Positions 33,642 through 45,152 of a stretch of 64,000 nt of DNA are shown here, piece by piece. Positions within the stretch are counted from its first letter, which is position 1. Each line of letters begins with the position of its first letter. Position numbers and translations under genes: made by a program. Source of the stretch: Campanula takesimana (Eukaryota > Streptophyta > Magnoliopsida > Asterales > Campanulaceae); assembly GCA_026119855.1 (NCBI GenBank), contig JAOWBW010001304.1:1-64000 (forward strand), written 5' to 3'. The notes below the pieces were generated by a model. That model searched no databases. It was given only the letters and a program-made list of their open reading frames with translations, and was not told the origin of the DNA.

Positions 33642-36600
33642 ATGGCTGGACTCTCTAAGGATAGATCAAGTTTATGGTATCTCGATAGTGGCTGTTCAAG
33701 GCATATGACCGGAGATATCAACTTATTGGAAGATGTCCGTGAAGAAAAAGGGCCATCAGTAACCTTCGGAGATAATAACAAAGGAAAGACTGTAGGATAT
33801 AGAGTCATTCGTAAAGGAAAAATCACCATCCAAGAAGTCTCTCTAGTTATTGGACTACAACACAATCTACTCTCAATATCTCAGTTCTGCGACAAAGGAT
33901 TACAATGCCACTTCACTTCAAATTTCTGTCTCATCAAAGATGGCATATCCGGCGTCACTTTGCTCAAAGGGATTCGTAAGAAAAATGTGTATGTTGTTGA
34001 TTTTAATTCATCTTGCATTTCTTCTAATCTCTGTTTTGTAGCAAAGAATGTTAGTGAAAATAGTTGGCTGTGGCATAAAAGACTAAGTCACTTAAACTTC
34101 AAGTATCTCTCCAAGATTGGTAGAGAAAATCTAGTTCGTGGTCTACCCAAAGTAGCTGATCACCACGATGAGAAGTGCACAGCATGTCAACTAGGCAAAC
34201 AACCAAAAGCGTCTTTCTCCAGCAAGACGACACCTTCAACTTCTAGATGTTTGCAACTACTTCATATGGACCTGTTTGGACCTGTTTCTACCGCAAGTAT
34301 TGGAGGAAATAGATATTCCTTAGTTGTGGTAGATGACTACTCAAGATATACGTGGGTCGAGATGATGAGCTCCAAAGATGATTGTTATGACATTTTGACC
34401 GCACTCTTTAGACAGCTCCAAACACAAAAGGAAGATGACATCGTCAGAGTTCGATCCGACAACGGTACAGAATTCAAGAACAACGGTGTTGCTCAATACT
34501 GTGATGATCATGGTATTGACCACAACTTCTCTGCTGCTGGAGTTCCACAACAAAATGGTGTAGTGGAAAGAAAGAATAGAACGTTGATAGAGGCCGGAAA
34601 GACAATGATTGCTGAAGCAAAGCTACCTCAATACTTTTGGGCTGAAGCCGTCAACACAGCATGCTTCACTCAAAATAGATCCCTCATCAACAAGACCTAC
34701 AACAAAACTCCTTATGAACTTTGGAGAGGAAGAACCCCCAACATAGCATACTTCAAGATATTTGGATGCAAATGCTTTATACTCTACAACGGTAAATAAC
34801 ATCGAGGTAAATTTGCTCCTAAGGCCGATGAAGGTATATTTATTAGGTATGCTAAACACTCAAAAGCTTTTCGTGTATTTAATAAAACCACTCTTAAGAT
34901 AGTTGAATCTGTCCATGTTACTTTTGATGAACATTCTCTCCTTGAGCCACATTTGGCTCCAAACGTTGCTGATGATTTTGTTGAGATAAATGAGACAGGT
35001 ATAACTCTACCCCAAAATCAATCAACACAAGGAAACCCATCTACCTCAACTGCACCTCCATCTACCTCACATGAAGCACCAGAAGCTACCTCATCTGCTG
35101 CTACCTCAAATGGAGTTGAAGTTGAGACACCCATAAATGTTGAAGAACCTATCCCTCAAATTACTTATGATTGGGATGGCTCAAATGATGTACCACTAGA
35201 AGACTTACAACCACCATCAACTCAACCAGACATACCTTAAGAAGTTCGTGAGGTCAGAGATCACCCAATTCAGAATATCATTGGTGATTTGCATTCTGGT
35301 GTTAGAACAAGAAGATCAAACTATGATGCACTTACCGCATTCATATCTCAAGTTGAACCTAAGAAAGTTGATGAAGCACTCCAGGACTCAAGTTGGGTTG
35401 TTGCCATGCAAGAAGAGCTCAACCAATTTGAAAGATGTAAAGTTTGGACCTTGGTTCCAAGGCCGCAAGATCAAGGAGTGATTGGCACAAAGTGGGTGTT
35501 CCGAAACAAGATGGATGAGAATGGAAGCATCACAAGGAACAAATCAAGGTTGGTTGCACAAGGATATAGGCAAGAAGAAGGCATTGATTATGATGAAACA
35601 TTTTCCCCCGTTGCAAGACTCGAAGCTATAAGGATATTCTTAGCTTATGCCTCTTACAAAAGATTCAAGCTATATCAAATGGATGTGAAGAGTGCATTCC
35701 TCAACGGTGAACTTCAAGAAACAGTCTTTGTTGCTCAACCACCCGGATTTGAAGACCCCAAATTTCCAAATCATGTCTACAAACTCCGTAAAGCTTTATA
35801 TGGACTCAAACAAGCTCCACGAGCATGGTATGATACTCTATCTAAGTTTCTCCTTGAAAAGGGATTCAAGCGTGGTAAGATCGACACAACTTTATTCATT
35901 GCTAAATATAATGATCATACTTTACTTGTTCAAATATATGTAGATGATATTATTTTTGGTTCTACTAATGAATTGTTGTGTAAGCGTTTTGAGAAACTCA
36001 TGAAAAGCAAATTTGAGATGAGCATGATGGGAGAATTGACATTCTTCCTTGGACTTCAAATTAAACAATGTGCTGAAGGCATCTTCCTCAACCAAGCTAA
36101 GTACACTAGAGATCTCATCAAGAAATTTGGACTTGAAAATGCAAAGGCATACGACACTCCTATGGCTACTGGTAACAAGCTAGATAAAGACTTGAAAGGT
36201 AAGAAGGTTGATCAAACCTTATATCGAGGTATGATTGGTTCTCTCCTATACTTAACTGCTAGTAGGCCAGATATCATGTTTAGTGTTTGCGTTTGTGCTC
36301 GTTATCAAGCTGATCCTCGAGAAGCACATCTTATTGCTGTTAAACGAATTATTCGATATCTATCTGGGACTATTAACCTTGGACTTTGGTACTCCAAAGA
36401 TTCAACTTTTGATCTTATAGGTTACTCAGATGCAGATTATGCAGCATGTACCATTGACAGGAAAAGCACGAGTGGAACTTGTCATTTCCTTGGAAATCGA
36501 CTAGTTTCATGGGCAAGCAAGAAACAAGCCTCAGTCTCTGTATCTACCACAGAAGCTGAATATATAGCTGCTGGAAGCTGCTGCTGCCAAGTGCTGTGGA

Positions 36601-36878
36601 TGAAGCAACAATTGGTTGACTACGGAATCAAAGAAGAAAATTGTCCAATCTTTTGTGACAATACATCTACCATTGCTGTCTCCAACAACCATGTCATGCA
36701 TTCCAAGACCAAACACATTGATATAAAATACCACTTTCTCAAGGATCATGTGGAAAAAGGTAATATCCATCTAGAGTATGTGAGTACTGATGATCAAATT
36801 GCAGATATTCTCACCAAAGCTCTCGACTCCAAGAGATTTAGGTATCTAAGAGGAGAAATGGGTATGCTTGAACTTTAA
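33642..36878 (+). pseudogene. Element E Pol: protease, integrase, reverse transcriptase, RNase H
   Basis: One reading frame of 1079 codons from ATG 33642 with two premature TAA stops (34797-34799 and 35238-35240). Domains: protease WYLDSGCSRHMTG near the start, HHCC zinc region ending CTACQLGKQPK, integrase core (LHMDLFGP, RSDNGTEF, QQNGVVERKNRT), linker, RT (CKWVF-type KWVFRNK, MDVKSAFLNG, LYGLKQAPRAW, IYVDDIIFGS) and RNase H (GYSDADYA, STTEAEYIAAGSCC, FCDNTSTIAVSNN, KTKHIDIKYHFLKDHV). The last motif and the overall layout are SIRE-like. Apart from two nonsense changes all catalytic motifs are present. Confidence 0.92.
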
Positions 36879-37570
36879 CTCAAACTTGTCCATACAGATT
36901 TCTTGTACTAATGTTTGTCAAAAGTTCAAAATCAAGATAGGTACACGGCAGACATAGCATGGTCAAGCAAATACCATTGATTTTTCAATCCCTCACTTGA
37001 CCGCACCTCCAGTTTGCCGCATCATTCAAATGTTGCCGCACATTTCACTGCCGCATAATATCTTGTTACCTCATTGTAATACTTCATCGCAAAAGCTAAA
37101 CCAAGGTAAAGACCTCAATCGACCGCACATGTCACGGTCGACCTCATAGTTACCGCACAAGGACCCCAGGTAAGTCATTCTAACTTCGAGATATTTAGAA
37201 TGTTTCAGTCATATCTACCTCAAGGGCATTAAGGTAACTTCCTCTTTTCCCTCATTCTATTTAATTCAAATATTTTGGAGCATTAAATTTTTATTCCTTA
37301 AAATTATTTATGAGCCGTCACTAGGCTATTGACGTGACACCTAGTAACCTCGCATTTAATTCGATCAGACATCCCTAGGTCATATCCGTACTTTTTGCAG
37401 AGTTAACCTCCTTCCTTCCCATCACTCTGACCTCTGAAAAACCCCCCTTCACCAAACCGTTCCACCTTCTTCTCCTCCATCACTCTGATTATCTTACTTT
37501 TTCAGAAAATCCCTCTCTCTAAAACCTACTTTTCAAACCGCCTCTCTCTCTCAAAATCTCTCTATATATA
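36879..37570 (+). promoter_or_regulatory. Region between pol and third gene, with promoter-like end
   Basis: No gene. 36990-37160 has many CCGCA words (GACCGCAC, GCCGCAT, GCCGCAC, TACCGCAC). 37400-37570 is rich in CT tracts and ends TCTATATATA directly before the ATG of the third gene. This resembles a plant pyrimidine-rich core promoter and 5' leader, so the third gene may have its own transcript. Confidence 0.45.
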
Positions 37571-40500
37571 ATGTCGAAACATCAAACCAAGAAATCCTCA
37601 AAATCTGTTACTTCTGGTGACGATAATCCCATTTCTGTTCCTCCACAAGCTCCTCCGGTTGTCATTATGGTATGAATTCTCAAATTTTTTGTTCTTGGTG
37701 GGTTTTTCGAAAACCCTTCATATTCCGTGAGAATTTTTGATTTCTTGCGTTATAAATGTTACAATATTAAGTTTAATGAATATCATTTGTTCTGATTCAT
37801 CTACTTACTGATCTCATACGATTTCATTGTTGTTCTAGTGGATTTTTATACCCAAATATTTTTTATTTTCGATATTCCTACTTTCCCTTTTCAATTTCTG
37901 AGTTTGATGTTGTTTAGTTCATAAAATTGATGTGTTTTCATTGATCTATAGGCATTTCCGATTCATCCCAGGTCATTTTCATTTGTTTTAGTCACTTTTC
38001 TGGGAATCTGGGTAACTGTGCTATGGTGTTCTTCATGTTCGTCAAAATGTTCTTCGTGTTCTTGACATAATTCACTTTTTGATCCACTTTTTGATTTCAC
38101 CTTTGTTGCAAATCTTGTTTATTCACTTTTCATACTTTGATGTTTACTTATTTTTCTACTAAGTGTTTGCGGTCGCCTTACATCATCTTCTACCGCAACC
38201 TCTCTTACCGTGCGTCACTTGACCGTGTCGACCTCGCGCCATTTCTTTGTCAAGTGACCGCACACTCTACCGCTATCCTAAACTTTGAACCTTATATTAT
38301 TTCAGGATCTTAATCATTTTCTTCCTGGAATCATCATTGAATCTGAGGATCTGAAGTTGGATGCCATCGGCCGCAACATCCTTGCGCGCCTAAAGAAATG
38401 TGGACTTCTGCCGTTCTTTTCAATTGATCAAAAGTTCCATCTACCTGCATTTGTAGATGAATTTTTCACTACTGCCGTGGAAATGGAGGATGCTGAAAAT
38501 CCTGATGCTCACCCCAAGTACATTAAGGCGAGGGTCATGGGAATTGACATGGCTTTTGATGCCAGAGATTTGGCTCATGCCGTGGGAATCAAGAGACTTA
38601 AGGGAGGTCCAGAGGAGATCTCGAAAGCTGAACTTAGAAGTCTCGCGCAGAAGCTGGCTGGATCTACTGATATTTTGAAGATCCAACGCAAAGATGTAGG
38701 GGAGATCATGTATCACATAGGCCATCTAGTTGATCATGGGTTGTTGTGCAAGTATGGTAACCATGCCAACTTTAACAATACTCAATGGAGGATTTGTGCT
38801 GCTATCTACCTCGGCAGATATCTGGATTGGGGACAGATAATTTATGATATTCTGAAGGTCAACATCCTTGCTTACAAGGATGCGGCAGACTCTGGAGATA
38901 CTAAATACCGCACCAACAGTCGTCTTATTTCTCACCTTATGAGTCACACACTCCGTATCAAGGAGTTATTTGAAAAGACCAAATCTTACAAGGTCCCTAT
39001 TTCCACTTCTAAGGACTTCTGCCGCAAGTCCATGAGGGTCAATTACCGCAACAATTTTGGAGATGAAATGTATCGCTCCTATCTTCTCAGAGATCCTATT
39101 GAGGAGTACATCCCTCCCAAATACTCTAAAAGAGGTCAGGCAAATCTTGGTGATAAAATGGTTAGTGATGTGGAGGCTGCCGCATTTGAACAGGACCTCA
39201 AGCATGCTGCCGCAATGAAGGCCAGTGCAAAGGGTAAAGATGTTAATCTACCCTCCCCTCCAACTTCCATTAAAGTAAAAGAAAAGGTTGGTGAACCATC
39301 TGTTGTAAAGAAGTCCAAACCATCTGCGGCTGGAATCACAATCTCTGAACCATCGGTCCCTACCACTCCAAAACCAAAGCCCCAATCAAAACCCAAGGTC
39401 ATTTCGACCGCAACCTCTTCCCCTGTCACTCAACCCAAAGCCAAGTCATCTAAGAATCTCCCTACCGTACTTTCACTGTCTCCCTCTCCTGAACCTCAAC
39501 CAAAGAAGAAACCTTCCAATCCTTTCAAATCTTCCCTTCCGTCCAAACCTACCGTATCTTTGGCTTCAAAATCTAAGCCTGCTGCAAGTCAGGGGGAGAG
39601 ACCTGTTGAGAAACCTGCTAAGAAGCGTTCTCATGCTCCAAGTCCTGTTAAAGTCTCCAAAAAGGCCAAGGTCAAATCTCCCTCTCCTGAAGTTCAATCT
39701 CCTGAGTTTGGCTCTGATGAGGATCTTACCATCTCTCCTCCCAAGATTGCCAAAAATTTCATTTTGGATGCTCAATTAGATGATATGGAGGAGGTCTCTC
39801 AGGGTGGTGATGCCACAGAGGATCTTGAAGAAACTGAAAGTGAAGATGGCAATGGTGATGATGCCACAGCCACCGATGAAGAGAAAGATGAAATTGAAGA
39901 TGATGAGAATGAGGACTCAGCTGATGCTGCTACCGCACCTACTTCCAAACCTATTGACAAAGGTTTAGTTGATGAAAGCTCAGAAGATGAGGAGAAGGCA
40001 TGCTCTACTGAAAGTGATACGTCCGCCGGTGGTAAAGCTATGGATGTGGAGAATGTTGAAGACATTGGTGATGATGAGACAATGTCACCAAGGGTTACTG
40101 TCTCTGAGAAACATGTTGAAATTCCTCCTACTGCAGTTCCTGACCCTGCCGTGCCCACCCCTTTGACCGTTCAACCTGAGGCTGCCGCATCATCCACTGC
40201 TGAGCTCCTTACCGCAGTTAAACTTTTGACTCAGATGCAGGCAGACACCCAGTCACAGGTTGAATCTCTAGTGTCTAGTATGGTGGCACTTCGAGAGGAG
40301 GTTCTTGAGTTAAAAACTGATCAAGCCGCTTTGAAGCGAGATGTTGCCGCACTTCCCTCCGAAATGATTGCGACCATTAAGGGGGAGAGTGTTGTGATAA
40401 CAAAGGCTGTGAAGGACATCATCGGCAGAACAACTAGCACCTCTACCGCTCCTCCACCTCCTACCGCAGCTGATACTCCTTCCCTCACTCTTGCCGCGCT

Positions 40501-41056
40501 CAAAGATGCGCTCAGAAAACAAACTGATTACATTAGTAATAGTGTTGTTAGAGGGGTTGAGGGGGAAAGCAAAGAGCTTTCAAAGTCAATGAATGATGAT
40601 AAACTCGAAATTAAGGATGAGCTGGGCAAAGAGCTGAAGAAGTTGAAATCTTCTCTAAAGGAGGAAATAATGGTTCAAACAAATACCGCACTCCTTACGG
40701 TTGCTGAAAAGTTTACTCCCAAGATTGCCGCGATGACTGAAGCGATGAAGGTTCAAACCAACCGTATTGAGATCAACAACGTCAGAATTGAAGGACAATC
40801 TACCAAGATTGACCTCCTATCCAACCGCATCAATACGGTAATGAACAGGCTTAATCGTCAAGGCGTGATTCAAGCTGCGCAGGAAGCTTTTTAACCTCCT
40901 GAAGTAGGTCACGGCAATGTTCAAGCTCACGGTGAAGAAGAAGAACAAGATGGAGTCACTGCTCCAGTCATGATTCCAGGATTGAATATCCCAGCTTACC
41001 GCTTTCCTCTTGCCGCAAAATTCACTGAAGACCTCATTGATGTTGACCGCATTTGA
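37571..41056 (+). pseudogene. Element E third gene, spliced (SIRE env-like position)
   Basis: Exon 1 is 37571-37669: ATG, 33 codons (MSKHQTKKSSKSV...). It ends ATTATG before GTATGA; reading on gives TGA at once. The intron is 37670-38305, GT...TTATTTCAG, phase 0. Exon 2 starts at 38306 (DLNHFLPG); the open frame there has no ATG of its own at its 5' end, which supports the intron. The frame meets TAA at 40892-40894 but stays open for 53 more codons to TGA at 41054-41056, so TAA is probably a recent nonsense change. About 300 residues look globular, then come Pro/Ser/Lys-rich and Asp/Glu-rich linkers and a long coiled coil (last about 200 residues). I see no signal peptide or membrane segment, although the position is that of SIRE env-like genes. 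The N-terminal part may match the 'putative plant transposon protein' family. Function unknown. Confidence 0.6.
37670..38305 (+). other. Intron of element E third gene
   Basis: 636 bp, T-rich (bases such as TTTTTTGTTCTTGG), GT at 37670 and AG at 38304-38305 after a pyrimidine-rich end. It contains stops in all frames and joins two in-frame exons. CCGCA words near 38195-38275 lie within it. Confidence 0.65.
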
Positions 41057-41421
41057 TCTGACCGCATGTGGTCATAAAAATTTGATGTTTATAACAATCT
41101 ACTTTTATTCTGGGTTTGTAACTTAAACAACATTTCTATTTTGTGATCCTTATACTCCTATGCTTTAATGATTATTACTTGGAGTGTTTGGGTATGCCCC
41201 ATAATCTCAGTTTTAATGTATTAGGATTATTAGATTTGATTGATCCATCACCTAAGTTTTATTTCATGGACTTTAGACCCACATGTAAAAAGTATTTATA
41301 CTTCATTTTTTAGGTTGTCCATTGTTATAGAATAGGCTTAGAAATAGGGCAAGAAGATCAAGTTTCAAGAAAAATTAGCCTTTGTTATAGTAGGTAATGG
41401 TCTCAATCAAATAGGGGAGAT
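41057..41421 (+). mobile_element. Element E 3' region with a degenerate LTR-start copy and polypurine tract
   Basis: No gene. About 41188-41345 is a decayed copy of the first about 160 bp of E's own LTR: GGGTATGCC, GATTTGATTGATCC, TGGACTTTAG, TACTTCATT, GTCCA and ATAGGCTTAG occur in the same order. The polypurine tract AATAGGGGAGA (41411-41420) then precedes LTR2. The same polypurine segment occurs before LTR3 (45141-45152). Confidence 0.6.
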
Positions 41422-41983
41422 TGTTGGGTATGCTTATTAAAAACCACTCCTATTACCTAGATTTGATTGATCCCATAACCTTATTTTACTCTTTGTGGAC
41501 TTTAGGATATATTGTAAGAAGTACTCGTACTTCATTTAGAATAGTCCACTTTTCTAGCTTGATAGGCTTAGCAGATTAGGACTCTCAATTTTTCTAAGTC
41601 TGGAAAAATGAGGTAGGTTCATTGCCTACCGCATGAAGACGTCTACCGCATGGATCTATTCTTGCCGCATATATCAGCTTGCCGCATGGCTCCACCTACC
41701 GCGTTAATCTCTACCGCATGTAACCAGAGTTGAGAACTCAAGTTTGGTTCAAACTTAACCATGGTCACACGTGTGTCAAAAACCTTGGTTAGTTTAGAAC
41801 GTGCAAATTCAAATTTTCAAATTTGAATACAACTGTCATCATAGTACAGTTGGACCACCATGACTCTGCAACAAAAGGACAACTCAGACTGAGCTCCAAT
41901 TAGATTTTCAACAGCTCATTGTCCTTCAACTTGGACCCCAAGTATTTCTAACGGCTAGTTTCTCAATCAAGGCTATAAATAGT
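41422..41983 (+). mobile_element. Element E LTR2 (shared middle LTR, cut by gap)
   Basis: Same start as LTR1 and LTR3 (TGTTGGGTATGC) and the same word cluster (about 41625-41722), reaching the TATA box before the N gap. It serves as 3' LTR of the complete unit and 5' LTR of E'. Confidence 0.9.
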
Positions 41984-42083
41984 NNNNNNNNNNNNNNNNN
42001 NNNNNNNNNNNNNNNNNNNNNNNNNNNNNNNNNNNNNNNNNNNNNNNNNNNNNNNNNNNNNNNNNNNNNNNNNNNNNNNNNNN
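41984..42083. other. Assembly gap of 100 N
   Basis: Exactly 100 N, the usual placeholder for unknown size. By comparison with LTR1 it hides roughly 970 bp of LTR2 plus the primer site and start of the E' leader. Confidence 0.98.
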
Positions 42084-42101
42084 CTTGGGTGCCGATTCTA
42101 A

Positions 42102-44517
42102 ATGGCAAACTCAAAACCTATGGCAACTGCAAACTACACTCACGTTCCGGTCTTTGATGAAGATCATTTTGACGTATGGAAATTCAGCATATTGACTCAT
42201 CTCAACTCAATCGATGAAAGGCTCCATGACACCGTCGTTTATGGACCTTATATTCCGATGAAGGTGAATCCAAATCCACGCACCAACGCTGCTCACCTAC
42301 TGTCCTAAAACCAAGGGAAGAATGGACCGAGGAAGAAATTAGAAGAGTCGCAAATGATGGCAAGCAAGAAACATTCTTCTAAGCACTCTAAGCACGGCGA
42401 TGAAACAACAAGTCATGCATTGTGCTACTGCAAATGAGCTATGGGATGCTATTGAAGAGCATATTGAAGGAGACACCGTTTGCAAGGAGAACAAGAAATA
42501 CGAAGTTCAAAAGAGATTCAACAATTTCTCTCAACTCCCCGGTGAAAACTTAAGGCAAACTTATGAACGCTACTGTGAAATTATCAATCTATGTATTTCA
42601 CTTGGCATGAAGTTACCAACAAAGATTTGAATGTAAATTTTCTACAAGCTTTTGGATCAAGATACCTTCATAAATCTAGCGCTCTTGAAGACGCTGGAAC
42701 TTTAGATGTTTGGACTTTAAGGAACCTATATGCAAATCTCAAAGTTTACGAACTCAAACTCCAACGAATCAGTGAAACTGAAGGAAAGTCAAAATCTATG
42801 GCTATGATGGCGCACAGAGAAGCCGCGCCTACTCCTGCGCCTACACCTGCGCCTGTACAAGATGAGAAAAGCTCCGATCCCAAAATTCTACTTCTGAGCT
42901 ATTAGACATGGATGATGAAGACTTCGCTTTATTGAAGAAATTCAAAAAGTTCAGAAAATTCTCAAGACCCGGCTCAACCAACAAATTTCAAGGATCTACC
43001 AGCAAAGCTCCTCAAAAGTTTTCAAGGAGCAGTGATTCAAAAAGAAAAGAAGATCTTGTTGTTTTAATTGCAGGAAACCCGGACATTTTGCATCAAGCTG
43101 CCCGATCCCCAAATTTGAATATATGCAGAAGAAAGCAGCCATACTCCTAAATTCACTCCCAAGTTCACTCGACACAAGGGAATGGTTGCTGAAGAAGAAG
43201 CACCAGCAAATGAGCACAATACTTGGATTGAAACAGACTCCGATGAGAGCGATGAAGATTCCGATGATGGACTTGTTTGTTTGATGGCAAATGATGATGA
43301 AGTTGATGCTTATGATTCTGATGATGACTTCTCCAAGGATGTTCCCGATATGAATGCCTTGAACAAACCTATCAAGAATCTGCAGGTTTTCAAGAAGCGA
43401 AAAAGAAGAAAGGACCAACCATCAGCGAGCTCGTTGAACAAGGATTCTCACTCCGGCTCAAAACGATGGTGGATTGTTATTCTCACGATGTGATCTTGGA
43501 GCAAGGAACAAATTGAGAAAAGGAGCATACATTAGACCCAGGTTGAACCAACTGCTCCAATCTCCAAAATCAATGATGAAGTGACTGCTGAACAAGAAAA
43601 ATTGTTCAAGAAGGCTGAAAAGGTAATCACTAGATTTGATAGTATGAAGGAAGCTTTAGCACTATCATGTGATGAAATTTCCCAGCTTAAGACCGAGAAA
43701 TCTCTACTTAAATATGAACTCACCCTCCTTAAGGAGCAGATAAAGGGCATGACTCCTCTTACTGTTAAAAACACTTTTCTAACAGAACAGAACTCACTTT
43801 TAAAGTTCAAAACGATGAATTGGTTGCTCAAATTACTGATCTTAAAAAGATTACAAATGAGTGGTCCAATTCTCGTGTCACTATGGAGAATATATTTGAG
43901 TCCCAAAAGTCAGTGGTGATAAAAGTGGCTTGGGATTCTCATCAACTAGTGACAACTTTAAATGTGATGTCTGTGCTGAAAGAGATAGTGAATTTACCAA
44001 CCAACAAACTCTTGAAATTCCCAAGGAAAAACATTCTAATTCAATGGGTAAAGGACATGAAAAAGTCAAGAGACAAACATTCCATTATGTCTATCCAACG
44101 AAGCAATTTGGGAAAGCTAATGGGAAAGATATAGCTACAGATGAACCATCTCCTAGCAAAATCATTCTTGAAAATAGGCGCGCTCCTTCTCCGAGTGCTC
44201 ATTATGCGCCTAAGAGCCACGCGCCTCATCGCCGTGCGCCTCCTAGCCCTATGCGCCCTTCGAGAAAAAGCGCTCCAAAATTTCAAAAGAAAGATTTTGT
44301 TAAGTCTAGTTCATCTGACCCAAAGAAGAATGCCATCCCCAAGAAAAGTAAAGAGTTTGTGAAAACTCACGTGATTGGTGGCTTTCATCATTGTTCCATT
44401 TGTGATTGTTCAGGACACAAGGCCGTGGAATGCCTTTGCGATTCACTCCCAATGCCAAAGGACGTAAAAATCCTAAGGTCAAGCAAGAGTGGGTTGTCAA
44501 AAGTTGCTAACCCCTAG
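42102..44517 (+). pseudogene. E' Gag, degenerate
   Basis: Starts at ATG 42102 (MANSKPMATANYTHVPVF), homologous to E's Gag but clearly diverged, in about eight frame fragments with several frameshifts (for example near 42300, 42600, 42905, 43150, 43490 and 43900). Parts recognised are the capsid-like region (42102-42800), a first CCHC whose Cys/His pattern is broken by a frameshift near 43070, an acidic region (43200-43340), a coiled coil (43600-43870), and the second knuckle CSICDCSGHKAVEC (about 44395-44436). At 42823-42855 and 44179-44252 it carries many GCGCC(T) words where E carries CCGCA words or lacks the segment. Confidence 0.85.
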
Positions 44518-44548
44518 GACCCAAAAGGAATAAAGGGGACCTGCTTAA

Positions 44549-45040
44549 ATGTCTATATTTCAGGTTCTTTGTTTCATGGCTGGATCTTCAAAAGCTAGAA
44601 ATTATGAATGGATTCTCGATAGTGGGTGTTCAAGACACATGACTGGAGATGAATCCTTATTAGAAGATGTCCATGAAGAAAGAGGTCCCTCCGTAACATT
44701 TGGCGATAATAACAAAGGTCAAGTTGTAGCATATGGAAAGCTCAGAAAGACAAAGTGTGCATTGAAAGAGTCTCACTCGTGGAAGGGCTCAAGCACAACT
44801 TATTATCCATATCTCAATTCTGCAACAAAGGATTAGAATGCCATTTTACTTCAACGCAATGTCTTATCAAGAATGGCAAAACTGGAGCTATCTTACTCAC
44901 GGGATATCGTAAGACAAATATTTATATTATTGATTTTCATAGTATGAACTCTAGTACTAATCTTTGTTTTGTAGCAAAAAGTGTGAACGAAAATAGTTGG
45001 CTGTGGCACAAGCGCTTAAGTCACTTAGAGTGTGCATTGA
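44549..45040 (+). pseudogene. E' protease and start of integrase, truncated
   Basis: Protease motif WILDSGCSRHMTG, a frameshift near 44765, then the region up to SWLWHKRLSHL of the integrase zinc domain. After that the sequence leaves the homology: 45030-45105 has no match elsewhere in the window, and then E's 3' end with the polypurine tract resumes. Integrase core, RT, RNase H and the third gene are all missing, so E' could only move with proteins supplied by another element. Confidence 0.85.
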
Positions 45041-45152
45041 CTTGGGACATGATACTTAATAAAATATTTATTCTTGAAAACATGTTTTTACCAAGTACAA
45101 TGAATTAGCCTTTGTTATAGTAGGTAATGGTCTCAATCAAATAGGGGGAGAT

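Noticed and set aside
38285..38305. Start of the third gene at the 5' end of the long open frame
   Set aside because: That position is TTG, not ATG, and it lies just before a good splice acceptor; the ATG exon at 37571 joins in frame.
37571..41056. Third gene as a true envelope gene
   Set aside because: No signal peptide or membrane-spanning segment is visible; only its position matches the SIRE env-like gene.
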